A DNA stretch of 64,000 bases from Sclerotiophoma versabilis. Lineage: Eukaryota; Ascomycota; Dothideomycetes; Pleosporales; Didymellaceae. The stretch spans positions 682,001 through 746,000 of the forward strand of contig JAAROD010000015.1 of the NCBI GenBank assembly GCA_012274445.1. Reading direction: 5' to 3'. Below, in pieces: positions 40,143 to 49,111 of the stretch. The position numbers and the translations under genes were made by a program. The notes beneath the pieces are model-generated. The model was given only the letters and a program-made list of their open reading frames with translations. It was not told where the DNA came from and did no database searches. Positions within the stretch are counted from its first letter, which is position 1; each line of letters begins with the position of its first letter.

Positions 40143-40290
40143 CCCAACTCCTATCTACGCTAGTGCTACCCCGACCTAACCTATACCCACGCTAGAGGTA
40201 CCCTGACCCAACCCATACCCGTGGCCCGTGCGACCCCGACCCAACCCCAACCTAACGTTGGGTACCCCGAATCCATTTGCCAGCCTATTA
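40143..40290 (+). repeat. Minisatellite remainder, right flank of gypsy D
   Basis: Units such as CTACGCTAGTGCTACCCCGACC and CCCACGCTAGAGGTACCC recur and align with the mutated array at about 24,690-24,815, including a stretch ending GGGTACCCCGAATCCATTTGCC here and AAGTACTCTAAACCTATTTACT there. This is the least mutated copy and shows the original C-rich form. Element D inserted into this array. Confidence 0.75.
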
Positions 40291-40683
40291 GCACCTGTAC
40301 CTACAGTAAACAGCTGCAGTTGTAAAATACTTCAGCTACGTAAGTTTTAGTAGCAACTTCTGTTATATAGGTCTATAGATTACTCTACTAAAAACACTAG
40401 TTATAATAGCTGTTGTATGTGGCTCTACAGCCTTAAGTTTGCTAGTGATGGTTAGGGCCGATTCCGCGCGTTAGCCGATTTCGCGCGTTGGGTGCACGGA
40501 CACGGTACCACGTGACTGAACTTGCGGGGTAGCGCAAGTGATATTTGAGTATCACCTTGTGAGCGCTCAGGCAGTCGACTGTTGAAATAGGCGCCAAGTC
40601 ATACTAAGATAGCATAGGCCCTTGACCTCTAGTATATCAATCGTAAGCTGGTGGGCATGGAATGAAGAGGTGAAGAGTATTGC
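40291..40683. other. Boundary segment between RIP block and gene region
   Basis: Base composition becomes normal. A 17-bp direct repeat, GCCGATTCCGCGCGTTA followed at once by GCCGATTTCGCGCGTTG, lies at 40457-40490. Nothing else was recognised. Confidence 0.4.
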
Positions 40684-41085
40684 ATGACTCAAATTAATAC
40701 TTGGGGGATGACTGGGAACGTCAACACGTTTCGAGAAGGCGCAAAAGCATACAGGAACGCGAGGGATTGGGCACAAAACCAGAGAGACGAAGTCATCAGG
40801 CAGGCGAACGACAAAGCAGCTCTCGAGGAGACTGTAGCCACGATTGACGAGGTAGACGCAAGTCCGGCGCTAAGCTTTGTGACAGCAGCGTCGGATACAG
40901 AAGTCCTCACTATGAGTCAAGGGTCACGAACGACCGTAAATGAAAGCTCTAATGCATTGGGTATCTTCGAAGAATCCGACGGCTCAACAGTGATAGTTGC
41001 AGATGCCAGAGACGCAGCGAAACAGTCAAATAAACGCAAGCGACGCAGCACCAACGAAGAGAGCGAGGCGCCACGCGATAACTAA
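40684..41085 (+). CDS. Hypothetical protein, 133 aa, basic C-terminus
   Basis: I do not recognise this gene. It is the first open frame with normal codon use beside the transposon block. The product is hydrophilic and without a signal peptide or membrane segment. A Glu/Asp/Ala-rich middle is followed by a Lys/Arg cluster (KRKRR, about residues 118-122) that could be a nuclear localisation signal. The start used is the first ATG, five bases beyond an in-frame-independent TGC context; the true start or a missing upstream exon cannot be excluded. Its position next to RIP-mutated DNA and its short length make it a candidate orphan or a gene fragment rather than a conserved gene. Confidence 0.4.
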   Translation: MTQINTWGMTGNVNTFREGAKAYRNARDWAQNQRDEVIRQANDKAALEETVATIDEVDASPALSFVTAASDTEVLTMSQGSRTTVNESSNALGIFEESDGSTVIVADARDAAKQSNKRKRRSTNEESEAPRDN

Positions 41086-41503
41086 ATTCGGACACTGTTC
41101 TTGCTTGATGTTGTTATCCCTTTACTTCAATCTGCATCATGCGGAAGTACAGCTGCGCAGCGACTGAAACTGAGTCCGGACTCAATCGTCAAAGCAAATC
41201 AGTTCCGTGTATGATTGGATGTTTTGCTTACAATGGTAAGCGAGTCGGTTGCTGAAAACGGCTGCTTGCTGCTACCGTACCTACTAGTCCGGTTTGTGCA
41301 TCTCAATCGGTAATTTTTCTTCCGTTGATAGCTGTTTGCATCCTTTGCGAACCAAAAATTGCTACACATTGTGCCGTACTTCCCCTCTCCCCGTCCCACT
41401 GGGCGGCGTAGCAAAAGGCCTTACATGTTAGGAGGGGTGCCCTTGCGCAACGTCGCTTCTATCTCCTTTTCGATCCATTGTTCAGGACACAATAACAGGC
41501 CAG
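41086..41503. other. Intergenic, nothing recognised
   Basis: Normal composition, no repeat or RNA gene seen. It probably holds the promoter of the gene starting at 41504. Confidence 0.4.
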
Positions 41504-42250
41504 ATGGCCGCATATCTCAGGCCTATCATTCGATGGGGAAAGGATGCCCGCCTGAAAGGAATCTCCAACAACATCATAACGAATGCTCTACGGCTCGCTA
41601 GAGGACAACTCAGCCTTGTTGTTGTACTCCTTGAGCCAATTGCCGACAGCGGAACATTCGATGACATGATTCAGCGATGCGTTACACTTCAAGAGATCGA
41701 TTCGCTCATTCAAATGGTGTCGAACGCCAAATACACACTCCGGGACGCAACAGTTCTGGACGTGCGAGTCCTACTTAGTAAAGAAAGGAGAGACCGCTAT
41801 GCTCTGGGAAATGATGTTCTGGAGGCAGCTTACGACGTTTTTCAAGAGGTGGTGGAGTTGAAGTCGCCCGACGTGATTTTGACTCTACAATGTCAAACGA
41901 GGACAGTTGAAAACAACCTTGTACGGAGACTCTGCTCGCAGTATCGCGAAACGATTGACTTCGATAAGGTCTTGGTGCAAGGACACGCCACGACGGTCGT
42001 CCGAGGATTTCATCCGAGCAAATACCTGAACTACGCGAAGCACAGCAGAGAACGCTTGCGGCTGCACCGAACCCCTGTCGCTTGCTTTCAGTGCGCATTC
42101 GATATTCTTGGTACATTCCAAGAACGTGCGCGCGAGAGTACCCGGATATCTTACGGTCAGAGGTCTCTTTACCCGGAACGCACACCTAGAGCAAGCCGCA
42201 CAGTGAGATCGCTCTACACATTCTATACTTCCACTAACAGAATCCCATAG
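41504..42250 (+). CDS. Hypothetical protein, 248 aa
   Basis: Not assigned to a family. The frame is open for 248 codons with balanced codon use. The first 160 residues look like a mostly helical globular protein, containing the phrases LLSKERRDRYALGND and VLVQGHATTVVRGFHPSKYL. From about residue 190 the sequence turns Arg/Ser/Thr-rich and loses helical character, so the true gene may leave this frame there through an unrecognised intron or a frameshift. No signal peptide or transmembrane segment is visible. It sits between the border ORF and the dynamin pseudogene. Confidence is moderate that it is coding, low for the exact 3' end. Confidence 0.45.
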   Translation: MAAYLRPIIRWGKDARLKGISNNIITNALRLARGQLSLVVVLLEPIADSGTFDDMIQRCVTLQEIDSLIQMVSNAKYTLRDATVLDVRVLLSKERRDRYALGNDVLEAAYDVFQEVVELKSPDVILTLQCQTRTVENNLVRRLCSQYRETIDFDKVLVQGHATTVVRGFHPSKYLNYAKHSRERLRLHRTPVACFQCAFDILGTFQERARESTRISYGQRSLYPERTPRASRTVRSLYTFYTSTNRIP

Positions 42251-42713
42251 CAAGTATGCCTTCAGGCCATCGATATGACAGGCTTGACAGATGGCCTTGG
42301 GCAACTGGAAGTTAATCATCGAGAGCTCGGCTTTGGTGAATATGTGTATGCTATCAATCATTCACGCTTACATACAATGTTTAGCCCCCGAAACAAATTC
42401 CATTTGTGAGCTGCTGTGTTCATAATTAAACAATACTGGCAATGTAAGTGTTTGACTTGGCATGCTTGTGACTCAGCTTCGGGAATGTAGCTTCCGCCGT
42501 CACAGCTTAGGGCTGCATGCGGATTCGGCTCTCTCGACAAGCTACCCTTGTTCGACGATCGGATCCGGATCTACATGGAGACCTCTTTCAGAATCAACGA
42601 CTATGGCAATCTGCCGCTTTCGTCTTCTGTCCAACTTTGGCGCTGATATAAATTTGGGCCTTTGCTGGTCTTGTTTAGTTACGAACAACCTTCAATTATA
42701 ACTCAATATAGAC
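42251..42713. other. Intergenic, nothing recognised
   Basis: Upstream region of the dynamin-like pseudogene. No repeat, RNA gene or conserved frame was seen. Confidence 0.4.
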
Positions 42714-45137
42714 ATGGACTTAGACGTCGACATGCTGGCTACCGATAACTCAGAAGACAATGATTGGGAGGAGGCTCCACCCGAACCTCCCATCGTCAGC
42801 GACCCTAGCACTGTAACTACGAGATCGCTTCAGGCGCTTCAGAGCGACGGTCAACGAAAAATAATGGACATAGTCGATAGGCTTTGACGTACAGGTCTCA
42901 GTGGGGTGGTCAGCCTACTACAATTAGTTGTCTGCGGAGACTAGTTGAGTGGAAAGAGCTCTGTTTTAGAGGCAATTACTGAGATACCATTCCTGCGTAA
43001 GGAAAATCTTTGTACAAGATTTGTGACAGAGATTATACTTCGCTGTGCCTTGCGTTCTTCGATTAAAATTGTGATCACTCCTGACAAGAATTCTCTAGAG
43101 CACAAATAGAAAGAACTACGATTGTTTAACAAGACTATTACAGACTTTTCGCAATTGCTGGCTATTATTGAAGACGCCACAGCTGCTATAGGTCTTGGCG
43201 AGGTTAGAGTCGCACAGTTGAGGGCATTTTCTAGGGATGTGCTTACTATCGAGATCTGCGGACCAGATTGACCCCAGCTGTGGGTTATGCTGACGTCTCT
43301 GTTGCAATGAGAGCTGACCATTGCAGGACCTTAGTCAATCTTCCTGGCTTGATCCATGCTACCAACAAAGCGCAAACTAAGGCTAATAAGGAACTCATTC
43401 TGGATCTTGTCAAAGACTATATAAGGAACCCTCGCACAATCATTCTCGCTGTCATTTCTGCGAAGAACGATTTCGCTAACCAGATTGTACTAGACTACTG
43501 CAAAAATATTAATACAAAGAGCAAGCGGACCCTAGGGATAATAACAAAACCTGACTATCTGCGTAAAGGCTCTCAGAACAAACAAGATTAGATTGAGCTT
43601 GCGCAAAACAAGAACATCTACTTTAAGTTAGGGTAGCATGTGCTCAGAAATTGTTTAGATACTGAGATAAACTCTACCTTTACTTAACAAAACAAAGTAG
43701 AAGCGATATTCTTCTCTAAAGGTCGCTACAATGACCTTGCTTGAGACAATGTGGGGGTGGAGTCGCTACGTATTCGTCTCAGTCAGTTGCTACTCAATCA
43801 CCTCAGAAAAGAATTGCCCTTGCTCAAGGAGGAAATGAGCAACAAGCTTCAGGCAACAATAGAGGACATAGAAAACCTTGGTGAAAGACAAGCTACAACT
43901 AATAAGCAGCGCATGCTACTTATAAAAGTGGGCGTGCTACTTATAAAAGTGGGCGTGCTACTTATAAAAGTGGGCGTGCATGTTAATGACATTATTAGAT
44001 CTGCACTTGAGGGACATTATTAAGATGGCTTCTTCAGAGTTGTAGACATAGATGCTCTAGTGGACTCTAGCGACAACTTGCGTTGCTTCTAAGCTGTAAT
44101 TTACTATTTGAACACTCAATTTGCAGATAATATGCGGCTACAAGGCCAAAAGTTTGCTATTGCTGCAGGGCCTGAGGACGACAACGAGGATCAAGCTGAA
44201 GACGATGCGGTACAGCAAGCTTTGAACAATCTAGCAGAGGATGATAGTGTCTCATTCCTGCCACATCTACAGCAACTCTCCTGAAAGCAAGCGATCTTAT
44301 GGGCCTAAAAGACCATAGAACGCTCTTGAGGATCTGAGTTGAAGGGTGACTCTAATTACCTGTTGATTAGCCAACTCTTCTAGGAGCAGTTGCAGCCTTG
44401 GAAGGCCATCGCGCTTGAATATATTAATAGCGTTGCTTGCGCCTGCAAAGACTTTGTCTATGCTGTTCTGAAGCATAGCGCCCCTGCAGAATTTTTTGAC
44501 AAGCTTGCAAGTCTGAGCATAGATGCAGCTTTGGCGAACTGTCTTTAGAAGTGCAAAGAAGAGTTACGTAAGATTCTAGCTGACCAAAACTGTTATCTAG
44601 TGATGTACAACCACTACTTCACTACTATGTTGCAGAAACAACGCTAGCGAAGGTACAAAAAGACTGTAGAACGTGCAAATAAAGCTTCCAAACTTGACGT
44701 ATATTATGACTACGCTAAGCACACCTACTATGATCTAACACTTATGAAACAAGCTATGGCAGACTCTATTAAGCAGGATATAGACAAGTTTGCCTCTAAG
44801 GAAGCGTTGGACAAGCAGAGAGCCTACTACAAGGTAAGCGAGTAGGATTCACCCTTATCAACAAATACTAACGTTAGATGCTCAGGACAAAATAAAATAC
44901 TTTGTCAATGCAGTTGCGAAGCAAGTAATCGAGTGTCATCTTGTTAAGCTACTTCTAGATGTCATCTTGTCGCCAATTATTATCTATCAACTTACCAATA
45001 AAGAAGTGGGGTACATTGCTGAGGAGCCTCAGGAGCTAACACAGCAACGTGCATATCTTGAGTCACGCAAGGATATGCTTGAGAAAGGTATGGATACATT
45101 TAGACAGGCGGTAGGCGGTTTTCGGCGGTCAAATTGA
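42714..45137 (+). pseudogene. Dynamin-family GTPase pseudogene
   Basis: Starting at the ATG at 42714, an acidic N-terminus leads to a P-loop at 42936-42959 that reads GD-stop-LSGKS where dynamins have GDQSSGKS. The G3 motif DLPG is NLPG (near 43335) and the G4 motif TKPD is intact near 43550. A helical stalk follows (about 43,750-44,030), then a middle region and a GTPase effector domain near 44,900-45,115. Two introns are recognisable: 43280-43326 and 44834-44885, the second with TACTAAC. Stops and substitutions (TAG for CAG or TGG, TGA for CGA, Asp to Asn) fit C:G-to-T:A change, suggesting RIP leakage or RIP of a duplicated gene. It resembles the multicopy fungal dynamin-like/Mx-like GTPases. 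Confidence 0.82.
43914..43976 (+). repeat. 21-bp tandem triplication inside the dynamin pseudogene
   Basis: Three perfect head-to-tail copies of a 21-bp unit beginning TGCTACTTATAAAAG at 43914-43934, 43935-43955 and 43956-43976. In the stalk frame it adds three copies of a seven-residue block, LLIKVGV. Confidence 0.95.
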
Positions 45138-46301
45138 GTTTGGAGGGTTTGATTTCACCTAACGTTAAAGCAAGGCTCTATATATGAGCGAAGTATTACA
45201 GCCAGGTTGATGAAAGATCGAAAGTGGGTCGTGTTTAATTAACTTTAGGTACGACTTTACGAGTGGAGACTATACATCCATGAACCAGGCTATGCTGTCT
45301 TGAATATTCGGTATTGGTTCGTCGCTATAGCCAAGGCTTTGTTACTGTTGCAATTAAAATTTCTCTTCTGTGTCCAGGTGATGAAGAAGATTTGGGCAAC
45401 ACATACTCCCCACGAGATCATCGTTTCCTGCAGATGAGGTTATCACGTGGTGAGTCTGATGCGGCAGAGACCTTGCGCTTTGGATTCCACGCCCCTGGTG
45501 AGAATGAAGAGCAACCTTCTTGGAAAAAGAGCGTGTCACATGAACAGTTATTTTGTGCAGTTTTGTCTTAGTCGAGGAGTGTCCATCAGTGCACGTCTTC
45601 CTCGAACGCGCCCACTATGTGAAGATGGTATGTACATGATCTGAACTCTAGAGTAGCCTCGATTTCACTCAGAATCTGTCATCACGGTGAGAAAAGACGT
45701 GGTCAATGGCAGGATAATGAGAAGGACTTTGGCCGCCAGGACGTGGTTGATGCACTTGTCCACGCAGTGAAGAACGTCCCCAGAGTTCACGATGTAGCGA
45801 TATCAGTCAAGTTAAGGAACACCGCAGATGTAGCATCCCTGAAGCTCTTACAGTGAAGATTGGAACATTTGCCCACTCTACATCAGTATAGAATATTTAC
45901 CCACGTCTTCCCCGATTTCCGAAGCAGTCAAGCGACTAGAGACCTGTGGCTTGGAAGGAGTAGCGTTGTTTGGTTAGAGCGCGTTCTGTTAGAAGGAAGG
46001 GTACAATGGAAGGTAAGGGTGATAGATAGCGAACGATGGAGCCCTGATTTTGTATGGCTGGTGTACGGCAAAGATTGAGTGAAATGCTAGACTAGCTACA
46101 GCCATTATACTAAACAAACTGCAGACACGCAACGTCGTGCGTCGAGGTTAAACCTGCTCAGGATAAGAGATGTTGCCAGTATTCGTTATGATACGTAAAA
46201 GAGGCGCCTTGTTCAGAGAGGATTCGCAAGTGCTCGAAACAATCTATTCCCAGGTGCATTTACTGATCTCGTAATTTCAAGACGTGATGTATCCGTTTGG
46301 A
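45138..46301. other. Gene-poor stretch with possible gene debris
   Basis: Only short frames occur (up to 87 codons) and none is recognisable. The frame at 45860-46078 (72 codons) has no family features. A plus-strand stretch around 45,680-45,860 is open without a start and reads like a fragment of a soluble protein. I would treat this as decayed border sequence. Confidence 0.4.
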
Positions 46302-46484
46302 CTACGTCTCTTGTGATCTAACTTCCAAGCTGCCTCTCTCGAGATCAAGGAGTAGAAATGCATGTGGCAGCGAATCTGGTGAGCCAGTTCTTCTGATTGA
46401 GTTGGACTCTGACAATAGGTTGCCGGCGAAGTGAGTGAATTGGACGATATTACCGGCAAGGCCCAGGGCTACAAGGGCCTCCAT
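46302..46484 (-). pseudogene. Fragment of an NLR/STAND-like N-terminal domain
   Basis: On the minus strand, from an internal ATG at 46484, about 60 residues begin MEALVALGLAGNIVQF. This is the characteristic opening of many fungal NACHT or ankyrin STAND proteins, usually MDPLSALS.A..VVQFVDF. The frame stops after LEVRSQET, long before any nucleotide-binding domain, and no further exon was found on either side. It is best read as a truncated relic. Full-length relatives act as cytosolic receptors in fungal self/non-self recognition; no function is expected of this piece. Identification rests on a short motif. Confidence 0.45.
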
Positions 46485-46773
46485 TTCGGAGTAAGTGTGA
46501 AAAACTTGTTGCAAAAGTACTAAAAAGCTTTGCCTATAGGTGTGAGAGTCTGGTGTTAAAAGCATCAGGCTGAAGGCCCGGAGGATGGCACGCCCCCGCC
46601 CACGTGACTGCCTTGGGGCAGTGCAGCACCTGCATGCACACGCCGCTGAGTAGACACAAGAGAGCTCGAAGACATAGTCAGTGGACCAGATTTTCGGGAT
46701 CCATGACCCACAGGCTGGGCAAGGAAAATGCTATGATACATAGATATCTTACAGACAATTTCTCGTGCGCTTC

Positions 46774-48824
46774 TCAGCACTTCATCTTGATACCCCTTCT
46801 CTTCTCTGCCTCACGCCATTCGAACATGAATTGCACGCCTGTAAACAGCGCGAAACACGCCGTTGCCAGGAACCCCCATCCGGACCAAGACGACGTAATA
46901 CCCTTGATCAGCCCGTCTAGACCATCCAAACCAAGCGCAAAACCGACGAGGTTGGCCACCATCAGCATAAGAATCTCGCCTACAGCGCCAACACCGCACA
47001 ACATGCGGTACAAGTCGGGATTGTTCTTGTACTTGCGCGCCGGGAAGAGGTAGGCGGCAATAATCTCGGGAAGGACGAAGAGTGTGACAAGCCAGCCCCA
47101 CATGAGAAGCCTCAGCTGGATGTCATGCCAAATTGCAATGAAAGAGAAAACAGCGAGGTAGTTCGCGATTCCTCTCACTTTGCCCCAGAAGCCCGGTAGA
47201 GCACTGCCACCAAGCGGGATGTACAAGTAGCGGAGTGACCACTTGTTGAAAGAACGGTGCCAGCCGCGCCAGAACTGCATAACGCTGTAATTGTCGCTCA
47301 TACAGCGAACCATGTTCTCCGGCGGATCGATACCGTCCAGCAGCGCCCAGAGGCGGAAAAATCGCCACGGTATCAGCAGCTTAAGCCAGATGTGCTTGAG
47401 GTTGAAGAATCCCAGCATGCTGAGCTGTGCAGGGGTGTAGTTTGTCCAGTCCGGCTTCGCGTGGAAGATGGCTACCATGTACATGTAGTGGATCATAATC
47501 TCCATAGTGAGGAGCACGATGATGAAGCGGATTGCATACATGGTGGTGCGTTTGGGCGTGATGCTGTGTGGCCTGTAGCGGGCTTGCGAGATGTAATCGT
47601 TGAAAGTAAGGATTGGGCCTGCGAGATAAAGTGGAGAGTACATGGTGTAGGCGAAGTAGTTCCGGAAGTTGAAGTCATGAGGTTTGGCGGGAATAGAGAC
47701 ACGATCACGCTCTGAGAGGTTGGAGGGGTCGAGCTGTTTCTTCTTGATGTTATTAGCTTGATCGTTGGATAGTGAGACGGTGTAAGTACCTCGAGTGGAC
47801 TGCTGGCACGGGCGTTGAGACTCCAGTAATAGTCAAGGTTGAAGCTGATCAAACGGAGGACGGTAAAGTTGAAAAGGACGTCCCAACGAGGGATGAGACC
47901 GCCATAGCTATCGAGCGTGTGACCAAAATTCCTAGCTGGGATGCCTTTCTCAGACAGCGTTGATGGCAGGAAGAAACCGAAGATGGCAGAATAGTGATAA
48001 CCGTGTAAGAGTTCGTTTGCGAACAATACAGCGAGATTGAAAACCCATGTTGCGCCTGGTACATACACCCTGGGTAGCTTAACAGCAATCTGATAGTTCA
48101 AGTACAGGATTGCAAGAATCTTGAACATAGAGAAGCCATGCAGCGCAGCCAGAAAGACTACCGCAAAGCCCACGTCGAAAGACACTCGCTGGTTCAGACG
48201 AGCATCCGCGGCAGCTGCGGGGGTAAGGCCCATGGTCAGGACTGCGGAGGACGGCCGAACCTGTGTGTAGGTATCGGCTCTCCAGAAAGCATCGTACGCT
48301 TTTCGCAACAACGGGTGAAGCGTTACCACGATAAAAAGATAGGGAACGTTCTGTCGGAAGCCTGAGTACTGCGCATCTGTGTTGTCCTACAGATGGTCAG
48401 TACATACGCACATGTGATTGTGGACATACTCACAACTTTGCGGCCCGGTATCCAGCCATCGGACAACAGGCGGGAGAATTTTGAGAAGTTTGGATGTGAC
48501 TCTAGGCTGCTGTTAATGTCAGAGTGGATGTGATGTTGGACTAGACTGACCTTTCGAACAATCAATTACCAGCTTGAACATGAAGAAGACACTAGCCGCT
48601 ATAACGAGGTAGTAAAAGTAGAATTCGTTGGTCTTCCATCGTGGCGGTTGAACATTGTCGGTGCTGCTCCTGCTCTTGTCCTTTCCATGTAGTACTGGGA
48701 GGGGGTTCGCAGGGTCTAGGTTTGCCTCTTCGAGAGCTTCCTTAGGGGGTGCGGTGGCCGGGACAACGAATCGCGTGTCCAGTGTATCCAGCGAGTAGAG
48801 CTGGCGTAGGTATGAAAGCGCCAT
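46774..48824 (-). CDS. GUP1: GUP1-like membrane-bound O-acyltransferase
   Basis: The product is an MBOAT-family multipass ER membrane protein. In yeast, Gup1 adds a C26 acyl chain to the lipid of GPI anchors and also affects glycerol uptake. Exons on the minus strand: 48824-48551, 48501-48434, 48386-47790, 47742-46774; introns of 49, 47 and 47 nt. This gives 635 aa with all phases consistent. Many hydrophobic helices are visible. The family signature FWRGWHRSFN holds the candidate His475, and FIAIWHDIQLRLL holds His519, the two conserved MBOAT His positions. The first intron acceptor was chosen (CCTAG) because the nearer CAG acceptors give a stop. It is divergent from ARP4, sharing a 287-bp promoter. 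Confidence 0.92.
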
Positions 48825-49111
48825 GATAATACCCCAAGACTAACTCTTCATGTTCTATAATTCGATATACACACAATGCATGTGGGCGGCGTTTGGTGTT
48901 GGCGTTGATGTTGCGGGGAGAGCGGGAATGAGGTGGAGCTGTTCGCGGCATCCACGATCGTTCGCGCCCACGCGAAGCTTCCTCCTCCACCAACAGTACC
49001 CCCGTCAAAGCGCTCTAGCCAGTGTCGCGTACCGCCGATCACGCGTCAATCGATTTATTGAGCTATAGCACCCTATTTGAGAAGCTCCAGAGAGTGGGAG
49101 CCGACAGCGCA
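48825..49111. promoter_or_regulatory. Shared GUP1/ARP4 divergent promoter
   Basis: Only 287 bp separate the start codons of two divergently transcribed housekeeping genes, so the control regions must overlap. No specific factor site was identified. Confidence 0.6.

Larger units (their letters stand above)
1..40290. other. RIP-mutated AT-rich, gene-free transposon block
   Basis: The whole stretch is visibly depleted of CpA and TpG and rich in TpA, with no long open frame on either strand. Transposon proteins can still be read if TAG/TAA are taken as former CAG, TGG or CAA codons. This is the signature of repeat-induced point mutation, the fungal premeiotic C-to-T mutation of duplicated DNA. 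Composition returns to normal between about 40,000 and 40,300. Such blocks are known as AT-isochores in Leptosphaeria and related fungi. The left border lies outside the window. Confidence 0.93.

Noticed and set aside
45860..46078. 72-codon frame as a gene
   Set aside because: Composition is unremarkable, there is no motif, it lies in a degraded border zone, and its length is expected by chance.
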